Shown here in pieces: positions 8,644-14,481 of a stretch of DNA of 26,487 nucleotides. Source of the stretch: a virus; IMG/VR virus record IMGVR_UViG_3300042305_002097, positions 1-26,487 of that record; one strand, written 5' to 3'. Every line of letters begins with the position of its first letter. The first letter of the stretch is position 1. Position numbers and translations under genes: made by a program. The notes under the pieces were generated by a model. It did no database searches. It was given only the letters and a program-made list of their open reading frames with translations, and had not been told where the DNA came from.

Positions 8644-8957
8644 GTGGCCTTGCGTGGGCGCCCTCGGCGCTTTTGCTCGGGCTGCTCGACCACGACGTCG
8701 CTCACGTTGATGCTCTCAAGCACCTCTTCGACGGTCATCTGGCGCGGGTCGACGGCGGGCGCCACGGGCTTCTCCTCGGTGTAGACCTGGAGCTCGACGA
8801 CGTTCGTGAGTGGCACAAGCAGGGGGCCGGAACGGACGAGGCCGTCCTCGAGCCGCAGGTCAACGTGCTTTGGGCGGTACAGGGTCGTCGTGATCCGGCT
8901 CGCGTCCGCCGGGTCGTACACTCCCTTGAGGAAGATAGCGCGCTTGAGTTCTTGCAT
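8640..8957 (-). CDS. Small protein with a C-terminal AT-hook, next to terL
   Basis: ATG 8957 is chosen over an in-frame upstream ATG because AAGGAG lies five bases before it. The 105-residue product begins MQELKRAIFLKGVYDP and has a beta-rich middle and an acidic helix (MTVEEVLESINVSDVVVEQPE). It ends in KRRGRPRKAT, a textbook AT-hook core (RGRP flanked by basic residues) that binds the minor groove of AT-rich DNA. Its stop overlaps the terminase start (ATGA), so the two are probably translated together. A role in DNA recognition for packaging or in late regulation is possible but unproven; it could be the small terminase. Confidence 0.75.
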   Translation of the reverse strand: MQELKRAIFLKGVYDPADASRITTTLYRPKHVDLRLEDGLVRSGPLLVPLTNVVELQVYTEEKPVAPAVDPRQMTVEEVLESINVSDVVVEQPEQKRRGRPRKAT

Positions 8958-9243
8958 GATGGCTCCTTGCGAGTGGTTCGAGGGCCTCAATCGAGGCCAT
9001 TGAGAGTTGCTGAACGTGCTTGAAGTCAGGGGAGACGAGCTTCACCCAGCCGTCTCCGAAGCTGTGGATGTTCCACCCCATGGCGGCGGCGATAGGCTCG
9101 GCGTACTTGCGCCACGCGTCGCAGTAGGCCTTGGCGCCTTGAACCATGCGTCCACCGGGTACGGCTTTCCTGGGCGCCGGCTCGAACTTGGGGCGGTCGC
9201 CCTTGGCGACGTGAACCGGGTCGAACTTCTCGTCTTTGCTCAT
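8860..9243 (-). CDS. Hypothetical protein overlapping the AT-hook gene
   Basis: ATG 9243 is preceded by GGAGGACAAGCC, so it is preferred to earlier in-frame starts. The 127-residue product has a basic N-terminus and a compact central part (AYCDAWRKYAEPIAAAMGWNIHSFGDGWVKLVSPDFKHVQQLS split over residues 40-82) that looks like a small alpha/beta domain. The last 33 codons overlap the next gene in another frame (8860-8957). That tail is Arg/His/Pro-rich and probably unstructured, so the conserved part likely ends near residue 94. The start overlaps the preceding stop (ATGA). The function is unknown. Confidence 0.65.
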   Translation of the reverse strand: MSKDEKFDPVHVAKGDRPKFEPAPRKAVPGGRMVQGAKAYCDAWRKYAEPIAAAMGWNIHSFGDGWVKLVSPDFKHVQQLSMASIEALEPLARSHHARTQARYLPQGSVRPGGREPDHDDPVPPKAR

Positions 9244-9467
9244 GGCTTGTCCTCCACTCTCAGGTCCGCCAGCGCATCGGCGATGGCCTCTCCGTTGTTC
9301 TCCCACGCCCTGCACCACTGTTGGCAGGCGAGGCGCATCTCTTCTGCGCCGCGCGTGAACGCCGTGCGCGCATCGGCTCTTGCTTGTCGCGCTTCGCGTC
9401 CGAACTCGTCCGCAAGCCTACGGAGCCGCTCGATCGTTGCGTACGCTTCGGTAAGTTCGGGGCTCAT
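9240..9467 (-). CDS. Small coiled-coil protein, paralogue of the end of the 9724 gene
   Basis: ATG 9467 follows a GGGGGAG site by four bases and overlaps the preceding stop (ATGA). The 75-residue product is nearly all helix. It starts with SPELTEAYATIERLRRLADE, carries the motif AFTRGAEEMRLACQQW (residues 36-51) and ends DALADLRVEDKP. The same layout, AFRRGAEAMREAC followed by DAIRALPIPEDK, forms the end of the zinc-binding protein encoded two genes upstream. Such 'F-x-GA-x-x-M-R-x-AC' helices are common in phage accessory proteins without known function. It may dimerise with its paralogue. Confidence 0.7.
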   Translation of the reverse strand: MSPELTEAYATIERLRRLADEFGREARQARADARTAFTRGAEEMRLACQQWCRAWENNGEAIADALADLRVEDKP

Positions 9468-9724
9468 GGCTCCCCCTCGCACGCTTCCGCGAGCTGCCGC
9501 AGGTCCGTGCGCATGTCCGCCGCGAGCGCACGCAAGAGCTGCTGCGCGTGCTCGTAGGGCAGGTAAAAGGACGCGGCATCCTTGTTGTCGAGCGTGACGA
9601 CGACAAGGAATGACAGCCGGTCGCGGCGGTCCGAGTGCCCCGCGTCAAACTCAATGCGCACCGATGTCGCCTCGCCTGTGCAATCGTTGTCGCCGATCAC
9701 TGGGAGTTGGTTGAAGTAGCCCAT
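9464..9724 (-). CDS. Hypothetical small alpha/beta protein
   Basis: ATG 9724 overlaps the upstream TAA (TAATG) and has a GGAGGACAAG ribosome site, which lies inside the end of the upstream gene. The 86-residue product appears to have a beta-sheet half (VRIEFDAGHSDRRDRLSFLVVVTLDNKDAASFYLP in parts) and then a helix (YEHAQQLLRALAADMRTDLRQLAEACEG). It has no Cys pair, signal or catalytic motif that I can recognise. It is flanked by two genes that share a helical motif. A regulatory or inhibitor role is possible but nothing in the sequence shows it. Confidence 0.7.
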   Translation of the reverse strand: MGYFNQLPVIGDNDCTGEATSVRIEFDAGHSDRRDRLSFLVVVTLDNKDAASFYLPYEHAQQLLRALAADMRTDLRQLAEACEGEP

Positions 9725-10395
9725 TACTTGTCCTCCGGGATCGGCAGGGCGCGGATGGCGTCGAGCACCGCTTGTTTCATTTCGCTCGCAAGTGGCCGAA
9801 ACTTCGTCATGCGCTCGTATGCCTTGTCTCCGCCACGGATCGCACACGCCTCGCGCATGGCCTCGGCGCCGCGGCGGAAGGCGTCTTGACTCGCGACGCG
9901 GTTCGCATCGGGTAGCTTCCGCAATTGCTCGCGGTAATCTTGCACTTCCGCCCGCGCCTCGTCGCGCTCCTTGGTGACCTTTTCCAGGCGTTCCAAGAAC
10001 AGCATGACGTCGTTGCTGGCGGAGGTCGGGGCGGAGCGGTGGTAGAAGCGCCAGTGCTCGGCGCGCTTCTCGAAGAGTTCGTCCTCGGTCATCTTGGGTG
10101 GGTCCTGAAGAGGGGAGAGTCCGCTGCAGCGGTAGCACTTCCAGTCGTGGGTCCAGCCGCGGGTCTTCTGACCCTTGTAGCCGCAGGCGCAGCGCAGGAC
10201 GCGGGTCTCGCGGATGAGGCAACCGCAGCTCTTGATGAGGCCTTGGCGGAGGCCGATGCCGGAGGCGACGCGCTCTCCTCCGCACTCGCAGCGGCAGATC
10301 CAGTTGGCGCCCTTGTGGTAGGCGTTCTCCGGGTTGCGGCGGACGACGGTGAGGCGACCGTAGCGGTTGCCGGTCTCGTCGATGGTGCGGCCCAT
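9724..10395 (-). CDS. Zinc-binding protein with coiled-coil C-terminus
   Basis: The 223-residue product begins DETGNRYGRLTVVRR, then WICRCECGGERV and LIKSCGCLIRE. This 'GRLTV ... CxCxCG ... SCGCL' module is widespread in phages, often attached to AP2 or HNH domains that bind DNA. A second cysteine set follows (RCACGYKG and WKCYRC), giving Cys 34, 36, 38, 57, 59, 69, 71, 87 and 90. Residues 110-160 form a coiled coil, and the end (AFRRGAEAMREAC to PIPEDK) matches the 9240-9467 protein. No AP2 or HNH catalytic part is present, so it is probably a DNA- or RNA-binding accessory protein. The start overlaps the preceding stop (TGATG). Confidence 0.75.
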   Translation of the reverse strand: MGRTIDETGNRYGRLTVVRRNPENAYHKGANWICRCECGGERVASGIGLRQGLIKSCGCLIRETRVLRCACGYKGQKTRGWTHDWKCYRCSGLSPLQDPPKMTEDELFEKRAEHWRFYHRSAPTSASNDVMLFLERLEKVTKERDEARAEVQDYREQLRKLPDANRVASQDAFRRGAEAMREACAIRGGDKAYERMTKFRPLASEMKQAVLDAIRALPIPEDK

Positions 10396-10640
10396 CAGGA
10401 TGCAGCCTCCAGTGCGGATGGCGGAGCGTCGTCTGGGTAGATCTCCTTGATAACGTCGCTCGTGTTCACGGTCTCACTCACCATCCGTCGCACCTCGGCT
10501 TGCCGTTCCTCGCGATTGGCGCGCCATTGCTTGAGCCACTGCTTGCCCTCGTCCGTCTTGAGCCATTCCTCTGCGCTGACGCGCTCGTTGCGCTTCTCGG
10601 CCATCCACATGCCGACCTTGGACTTGCGCTTGAGCTTCAT
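10395..10640 (-). CDS. Small basic helical protein
   Basis: ATG 10640 follows GGAGG by seven bases and overlaps the preceding stop (ATGA), so it is preferred to an upstream in-frame ATG. The 81-residue product starts KLKRKSKVGMWMAEKRNE and continues as a charged helix rich in Trp, Lys, Arg and Glu (EEWLKTDEGKQWLKQWRANREERQ). It ends in a shorter acidic segment. The basic helix could bind nucleic acid. No family is recognised. Confidence 0.65.
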   Translation of the reverse strand: MKLKRKSKVGMWMAEKRNERVSAEEWLKTDEGKQWLKQWRANREERQAEVRRMVSETVNTSDVIKEIYPDDAPPSALEAAS

Positions 10641-10990
10641 GGCGCAGCCTCCAGTGCGGCGACGAGGGCTTCGGCCTCGGCGCCATATACGCGGGCTCCT
10701 GGCTCCGCGCTCCACACGCGCCAAGCGTTGCCTTCTGGGCGCGCATGCAAGGCCTGGTTTGCCCACGCCTCGCGCACCAGCGCAAGCAGGCACCCCAGCG
10801 TCGCGGGGTCAGTGAGGTCGGGCACGTCAATGTCGGTCGTGAAGACCGCAGGAATGCGAGCTGCCCGACGAGGGAAGTTGCGGTCTTCGCAGCACTCGCA
10901 ACCATCGACGTGCGGGAGCAGCAGCATCCCCGGCATCCACCGCCAGTGCTTGCACGCCACCGCGCGGCGGCCAAGGTCTTCGAGGTTCAT
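10637..10990 (-). CDS. Conserved hypothetical protein with a CKHWRWMPGM motif
   Basis: ATG 10990 overlaps the upstream stop (ATGA) and has a GGTGG site. The 117-residue product holds two segments, ACKHWRWMPGM near residue 12 and LPDLTDPATLGCLLALVREAW-like text (here VPDLTDPATLGCLLALVREA) near residue 63. This pairing occurs in many small proteins of phages and high-GC bacteria, where the function is unknown. Between them lie a CECCEDR cysteine cluster and a DIDVPD turn. It may be a small metal-binding domain. Four cysteines lie within the first 42 residues (ACKHW plus CECC). Confidence 0.75.
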   Translation of the reverse strand: MNLEDLGRRAVACKHWRWMPGMLLLPHVDGCECCEDRNFPRRAARIPAVFTTDIDVPDLTDPATLGCLLALVREAWANQALHARPEGNAWRVWSAEPGARVYGAEAEALVAALEAAP

Positions 10991-11556
10991 GGCTTGCCAC
11001 CGAAGGTGTGGCACTCGTTGCAGATGTACTCTTCGCCGTCGGGGTTACCTGACGGCTGCCAGCCCTTGGGGGTGCCGGAGTCCATGGGGACGAGGGTGCT
11101 CTTGTGGCACGAGTCGCACGCGTACTCGTCCATCTCTTCGTCGTGCGCCATGGCGGCGTCTGCAGCGGCGCGCATCTGTTCGACGGTGGCGGCGGGCCTT
11201 GGGGCGTCGTGGTTGACACCAACGTAGCCAGTGACAGATGGCTGTGTGGTGCGGATGTCAACCTCTGTCGCCTTCCACCAGGTAGGCGCCCAGGTAGGCG
11301 CCACCGTGCCGATGCCGATGGACGACCCGCGCTTCTGCTCACGGTGAGCGTCAACGCCAGCCTCCGCGAGCTTGAGCAACTCCTCTTGGACGGTGAGTGC
11401 GACGTCGACAGCGAGCCAAGGCTTCTTGGTCCGCGCGAGCTCGATGAGCCCGAACATCAGCGTCTCCATGCGGACGATAGCCCACGGAGTCTCTTCGAGT
11501 TCCTTGCACAGCGTCCGCACGATGTCGCGGAGCTCACGCACGTCTGACTTCTTCAT
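10987..11556 (-). CDS. First gene of the leftward operon; C-terminal zinc ribbon
   Basis: ATG 11556 has a strong GGAGGAACC site directly upstream and is the first start after the divergent control region. The 189-residue product begins with a helical domain (residues 1-75, KKSDVRELRDIVRTLCKELEE). A low-complexity linker with Trp, Pro and Thr follows. The C-terminus is a zinc ribbon: YACDSCHK ... YICNECHTF (two CxxC pairs about 27 residues apart). The ribbon suggests a nucleic-acid-binding or regulatory role. Being first in the operon, it could act on late transcription, but that is inference. Confidence 0.75.
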   Translation of the reverse strand: MKKSDVRELRDIVRTLCKELEETPWAIVRMETLMFGLIELARTKKPWLAVDVALTVQEELLKLAEAGVDAHREQKRGSSIGIGTVAPTWAPTWWKATEVDIRTTQPSVTGYVGVNHDAPRPAATVEQMRAAADAAMAHDEEMDEYACDSCHKSTLVPMDSGTPKGWQPSGNPDGEEYICNECHTFGGKP

Positions 11557-11653
11557 GGTTCCTCCACCAAGCACCCCACCACAAGTCACCCCACCCGTCA
11601 ACAAAAGAAGTAACCCCACAAATCAAATCCACGAGTGTTGAATCTGACTTCCA

Positions 11654-11674
11654 ATCATACGCTGTCTGAGCGTA
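11654..11674 (-). promoter_or_regulatory. Candidate leftward -10 box overlapping an inverted repeat
   Basis: On the minus strand TATGAT occupies 11659-11654 and matches the sigma-70 -10 consensus at five of six positions. It overlaps the inverted repeat TACGCT-GTCTG-AGCGTA (11658-11674), six-base arms with a five-base spacer. No convincing -35 box lies 17 bases upstream, so the promoter would be weak alone or need an activator. The dyad is well placed for a repressor or activator controlling the late operon whose first ATG is about 100 bases downstream. This is a candidate only. Confidence 0.35.
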
Positions 11675-11812
11675 GAAGGGGACTGAGGGGTCTCTCGAGT
11701 CTGTGAAGTGTGATTTGACCTGAAGCCGTCAGGCGCACAGGGCACATCACCACGAACACCCCCACGTGCCGAAGGGCACAGGCACCCTCGGAGAGGCCTG
11801 GAAAGGAGCGCG

Positions 11813-11836
11813 TGAGTGTTTCACGTGAAACGCTCA
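11813..11836. promoter_or_regulatory. parS-like: parS-like centromere site
   Basis: Positions 11817-11832 read TGTTTCACGTGAAACG. The bacterial chromosomal parS consensus is TGTTTCACGTGAAACA, so 15 of 16 bases match. Bases 11818-11831 are a perfect 14-base palindrome, and a TGAG/CTCA pair outside one mismatched position extends the dyad to 24 bases. ParB-type CTPases load on this sequence. No ParA or ParB gene is present in the window. The site lies in non-coding DNA between the two divergent operons. Confidence 0.75.
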
Positions 11837-12080
11837 GGCGTGGAAAATTTTCGAGGGGGGTACCCACCCCCTCCCCTCCCTACGAATTGCAGACAGGGGT
11901 CACTCGAGGTCACCCCGGAGCTGTCGAGGGGGCGCGATGGGCCAGGGAACGCGACGATTCGCTTGCAACGCGCTCTTTTCGAGGGTAGTTCGAACGTTGG
12001 AGCGCTGGCACGTGAGGTGCCCCTCCGACGGTCCCCGAGACCTACCGTCGCCACGGCTAGACCCGCGGAGGCGCCGGGAG

Positions 12081-12192
12081 GTCAAGCGACGGAGGGTGAC
12101 TCACGACAGAGGCACGCGTCAAGCGCCTCTCGTGACTCACTAACGAGTCACTGTGCAACCGTTGCGATATGATATGACTGCGCTGTCATATC
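12081..12192. repeat. Imperfect tandem repeat with hairpins, possible operator or origin element
   Basis: GTCAAGCG occurs at 12081 and 12118, and GTGACTCAC at 12096 and 12132, so the unit recurs with a 36-37 base period. Within it lie three dyads: AGAGGC/GCCTCT (12108-12130), GTGACTC-ACTAAC-GAGTCAC (12132-12151) and GATATGAC-TGCGCT-GTCATATC (12171-12192), the last two with perfect arms and six-base spacers. A TATGAT -10-like box sits at 12168-12173 with only a weak -35 (GAGTCA, 17 bases upstream). This arrangement fits a regulated rightward promoter or a replication element. Confidence 0.55.
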
Positions 12193-12328
12193 TACCTAAG
12201 TGAGCGAAACGACTAGTAGAACTCGCGAAAAGGGCGCTTTGAAGGTTCGCGACCATGACAACGCTGTCGCGCTTGGCATGATGCCTCGCTTCACCGGCAT
12301 AGATGCTTGGCGCTCGGGGAAACGCTAG

Positions 12329-12344
12329 AGAATCGATAGATTCT
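12329..12344. promoter_or_regulatory. Operator-like dyad upstream of the rightward genes
   Basis: AGAATC-GATA-GATTCT is a perfect six-base inverted repeat with a four-base centre, 35 bases before ATG 12379. It is AT-richer than its surroundings. It could be an operator or an RNA hairpin in the leader. No bound protein can be named. Confidence 0.35.
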
Positions 12345-12378
12345 ACTCGCTTGGTATGGTGCTCGCAGGGTGTCCTGC

Positions 12379-12636
12379 ATGAAGCGCGATACACTCACCG
12401 AATCCAAGCAGTGGCGGGAACTCCCCATCACGATGATCGGCATCTTTACGCCGGACTACGACACGCAATGGGATGTGCAGATTGAGACCGTCGTCGGATG
12501 CGCCATGATCTCTCGTGAGGTCGTCCGCACGTTCGCCACGCGCGCCGACGCTGAGGCATTCATCGCCGCTGAGTTCGGCATCGTTCGCCAAGCAATGGAC
12601 GGCGACGACGCCCACGAAGGGTGGTGGCTTTCATGA
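12379..12636 (+). CDS. First rightward gene, small hypothetical protein
   Basis: The 85-residue product is read from ATG 12379; a GTG three codons earlier is the alternative, and the ribosome site is weak in both cases. It has a beta-rich first half (ITMIGIFTPDYDTQWDVQIETVVG) and a helix with TFATRADAEAFIAAEFG, a pattern of small two-layer phage proteins. The stop overlaps the next start (ATGA). Being first after the control region, it is probably expressed early. The function is unknown. Confidence 0.6.
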   Translation: MKRDTLTESKQWRELPITMIGIFTPDYDTQWDVQIETVVGCAMISREVVRTFATRADAEAFIAAEFGIVRQAMDGDDAHEGWWLS

Positions 12637-12890
12637 GCACGTGTGCACCTGAACACCGTCAAAAGGTCGTTATTGCGCGCATGCACTTGGACGACGCGCT
12701 GCTCGAAGCGGGCATCTTCGGCGACCATTGCGGCTACGTCGAACGCGCGCGCGCTCGCCTTCTCGCGCTCATCGGCGAGCCAGACAAGCTCGTCCAAAGC
12801 GTCACGCATGCACGCTGGTCCCTACGCTATCGCTTGCACGCACGGCGCGGGACGCTTGGCGAGTATCTCGACGCCTTCCTTCCGCGCTGA
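12633..12890 (+). CDS. Small helical hypothetical protein
   Basis: ATG 12633 overlaps the upstream TGA (ATGA) and has AAGGGTGG about eight bases before it. The 85-residue product is mostly helical, with Ala, Arg and Leu (HLDDALLEAGIFGDHCGYVE, ARARLLALIGEPDKL) and a basic C-terminal third (RWSLRYRLHARRGTLGEYLD). No motif is recognised. It is followed by a 124-base gap rich in palindromes. Confidence 0.55.
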   Translation: MSTCAPEHRQKVVIARMHLDDALLEAGIFGDHCGYVERARARLLALIGEPDKLVQSVTHARWSLRYRLHARRGTLGEYLDAFLPR

Positions 12891-12903
12891 ACCTTCGCCG
12901 CTC

Positions 12904-12980
12904 GCGAGCCCACTAGGCTCGCCATGCGTCAACGTTACGCGAACGCGTATCGCGTCACGTTGACGCGTGCAATTGCACGC
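12904..12980. repeat. Cluster of three strong palindromes between genes
   Basis: Three dyads fill most of the gap before the 13015 gene. The first is GCGAGCC-CACTA-GGCTCGC (12904-12922). The second is a long hairpin at 12926-12966 with ten perfect outer pairs (GCGTCAACGT/ACGTTGACGC), one mismatch and five inner pairs (ACGCG/CGCGT). The third is the perfect 16-base palindrome GCGTGCAATTGCACGC (12965-12980). None is followed by a T-tract, so they are not standard rho-independent terminators. They could act as protein-binding sites, RNA-processing hairpins or an origin. Confidence 0.6.
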
Positions 12981-13014
12981 AAAGCCGCGCCATCACGGGC
13001 GCTGAGGTATCATC

Positions 13015-13770
13015 ATGGCAAAGCCTACCGGTTACGTACTCTACCAAGGTCCGTCGCTTTTCGACGGTCGCGACGTCGTCGTGATCGCCACGACGAAATC
13101 GCACAACGCGAAGACCGCGGACATGGTTCAAACTTGGATCCTCGCCGCGGACGTGTCGCCGAACGCCGCCGTCCGCAGTGGCGACGATGGCACCGTGTGC
13201 GGAGACTGCATCTTCCGCGCGGGGCATGGCTGCTACGTGCGTGTCGACAACGCGCCGCGCTCCGTGTGGGCGGCGTGGCGCCGCGGACGCTACGTTGACA
13301 TCAGCGGCGACCTCGCGGCTATCGCCTCCGTCGGCGCCGAACTGACGGTGCGGCTCGGAGCGTATGGTGATCCCGTTGCGGTACCCGACGAGATTTGGAC
13401 CGCGCTCGTTTCGCGCTCGCGCGCCCATACCGGCTACACGCATGCGTGGCGAGTCGCGCCGCGCGCGTTCCGGTCCCTTGTTATGGCGAGTTGCGACACG
13501 GAATCCGACAAGGTGCGCGCTTCGCTTCGTGGCTTCAGAACGTTCCGAGTCTCTGACGGCACGGACGCGCCGCGCCTCCGCGGCGAGATGACCTGCCCCG
13601 CCTCCGCTGAAGCGGGGCACCGTCGCTCATGCGCCGACTGCCACGCGTGTGACGGCACGCGCGGCGAGGGTCTGTCCACGCACGACGTAACCATCCGATT
13701 GCATGGCGCGCTTGCCAGTCGCGCGCGCCATGCGATCGCGCGAAAGCGCGTTGTCGAGGTGACGCCGTGA
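13015..13770 (+). CDS. Conserved cysteine-rich phage protein of unknown function
   Basis: The 251-residue product starts at ATG 13015 after GAGG. Residues 7-42 (LYQGPSLFDGRDVVVIA, NAKTADMVQTWIL) are followed by VCGDCIFR and GHGCYV, then APRSVWAAWRRGRYV, RLGAYGDPVAVPDEIWTALV, HTGYTHAWR and, at the end, CPASAEAGHRRSCADCHACDG. This ordered set of motifs occurs in a family found in many phages and some bacteria. Its cysteines suggest metal or Fe-S binding. No activity is known to me. GTG of the next gene overlaps the stop (GTGA). Confidence 0.8.
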   Translation: MAKPTGYVLYQGPSLFDGRDVVVIATTKSHNAKTADMVQTWILAADVSPNAAVRSGDDGTVCGDCIFRAGHGCYVRVDNAPRSVWAAWRRGRYVDISGDLAAIASVGAELTVRLGAYGDPVAVPDEIWTALVSRSRAHTGYTHAWRVAPRAFRSLVMASCDTESDKVRASLRGFRTFRVSDGTDAPRLRGEMTCPASAEAGHRRSCADCHACDGTRGEGLSTHDVTIRLHGALASRARHAIARKRVVEVTP

Positions 13771-13988
13771 CCCTTACGTTCGCCTCCGTCATGGGCGCGC
13801 CCGTCGCGCCGCGCCCGTCGCGGCAACCCTCGCACGTGCCCCCATGGGTCGTGGCGGAGGCGCGCCTCGTGCGCGCGCTCCCGGCGCCTCGCACGGGCAT
13901 GATTCGCCAGCTGCTAGCGTGGTCGTTCGCGGCCTCCTGCGCGCTTCTCGCGGTCTCGTTCTGTATCTGCGCCATGGCGGCGCTCTAA
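13767..13988 (+). CDS. Small tail-anchored membrane protein
   Basis: GTG 13767 overlaps the upstream TGA and has GAGGTGA before it. The 73-residue product has a Pro/Ala/Arg-rich N-terminal half and one hydrophobic segment near residues 47-72 (LLAWSFAASCALLAVSFCIC in part). It is therefore predicted as a single-span, C-terminally anchored inner-membrane protein with the N-terminus in the cytoplasm. The phage role is unknown; host takeover or superinfection exclusion are possible but not shown. Confidence 0.55.
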   Translation: MTLTFASVMGAPVAPRPSRQPSHVPPWVVAEARLVRALPAPRTGMIRQLLAWSFAASCALLAVSFCICAMAAL

Positions 13989-14011
13989 TATCCCCTGGGG
14001 GAAAGCCTCTC

Positions 14012-14182
14012 ATGATGACCATGCGCGATATCCTCGACACGCTATCCGACCTCGAGCGCGCGCCGTGCCCCACGTGCTCGCGCGCGTGCGGATTCACCTG
14101 GAACGGCGCTCGCGACAAGGCATGCGCTTACGCGTGCAATGCATGCGACGCCGAAACCGCGCCGTGCGACGACGACGCTTAA
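14012..14182 (+). CDS. Small zinc-ribbon-like protein
   Basis: The 56-residue product starts at ATG 14012 or the next codon, ATG 14015, after a GGGGGAAAG site. Cysteines are arranged CPTCSRAC ... CAYACNAC ... C, a spacing that fits a small zinc ribbon. Basic residues are few and the C-terminus is acidic (CDDDA). Such mini-ribbons are common in phage early genes and may bind nucleic acid or a host protein. Confidence 0.55.
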   Translation: MMTMRDILDTLSDLERAPCPTCSRACGFTWNGARDKACAYACNACDAETAPCDDDA

Positions 14183-14217
14183 ACGCGTCTTTTCCTGGCC
14201 GCCGAAACGGAGGAACC

Positions 14218-14409
14218 ATGCCATTCGCAGACCTTGTCGCCATCGCCGAAGAGAAAGCCCGCCAGGTCGACCTGGCGGAGGACCTTGGACTGTCACGCGC
14301 GGTCACCCGCGCCGCGCGGCTCGAGTACCGCGCCGCGCTCGCGAAGCTCCGCGCGCACCCGGACTACCACACTCGCGCAGGTGTGCGCGTCGGGTGTGAC
14401 TGGGTGTAG
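14218..14409 (+). CDS. Small helical hypothetical protein
   Basis: ATG 14218 is directly preceded by GGAGGAACC, the strongest ribosome-site type in this genome, which decides the start. The 63-residue product is a charged, Ala/Arg-rich helix (ADLVAIAEEKARQVDLAEDL) with a second helix (RAARLEYRAALAKLRAHPDY). No family is recognised. Confidence 0.6.
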   Translation: MPFADLVAIAEEKARQVDLAEDLGLSRAVTRAARLEYRAALAKLRAHPDYHTRAGVRVGCDWV

Positions 14410-14431
14410 ACTGACGCCCGCCGTCTGCCCG

Positions 14432-14481
14432 CGATTCCCTGGAATCGTGCGCAGTCGGGGGGAACTGCAGTCGAATCCCCC
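14432..14481. repeat. Dyad and stem-loop upstream of a promoter
   Basis: CGATTCC-CT-GGAATCG (14432-14447) is a 16-base dyad with seven-base arms, and GGGGGA ... TCCCCC (14458-14481) forms a stem with a 12-base loop. They lie in the 140-base gap between 14409 and 14550, directly before the TTGACG box. The dyad may be an operator and the stem a weak transcription stop. Confidence 0.4.

Larger units (their letters stand above)
11557..12378. other. Divergent intergenic control region (822 bp)
   Basis: The leftward operon starts at 11556 and the first supported rightward gene at 12379. The region between has open frames on both strands, but none with a good ribosome site and typical phage composition. 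It contains a parS-like palindrome, a candidate leftward -10 box within an inverted repeat, an imperfect tandem repeat with hairpins and an operator-like dyad, all listed separately. It also contains runs such as GAAAATTTTC (11842-11851) and a GGGGGGTACCC stretch. It should hold the promoters for both arms. Confidence 0.8.

Noticed and set aside
11655-11867. Minus-strand open frame of 70 codons containing SVSRETL
   Set aside because: The VSRET part is simply the translation of the parS-like palindrome, and the start has no ribosome site.
11816-12172. Plus-strand open frame beginning FHVKRS
   Set aside because: The FHVKR start is also a reading of the parS-like site. There is no ribosome site, and the frame runs through the repeat region.
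12140-12394. Minus-strand open frame of 84 codons in the control region
   Set aside because: It has no ribosome site and covers the repeats and the start of the first rightward gene. Its composition is unlike the neighbours, so it is probably chance.
13596-13619. CCCCGC ... GCGGGG hairpin
   Set aside because: It lies inside the 13015-13770 gene, where codons for a conserved CPASAEAG motif explain it.
12740-14100. High density of GCGCGC runs
   Set aside because: Similar runs occur elsewhere, for example near 4839 and 5335. They follow from GC-rich Ala/Arg codons, so no special element is claimed.
14410-14481. Possible tRNA, suggested by GTCGAATCCCCC
   Set aside because: The T-arm-like end has no matching stem, anticodon arm or acceptor stem around it.
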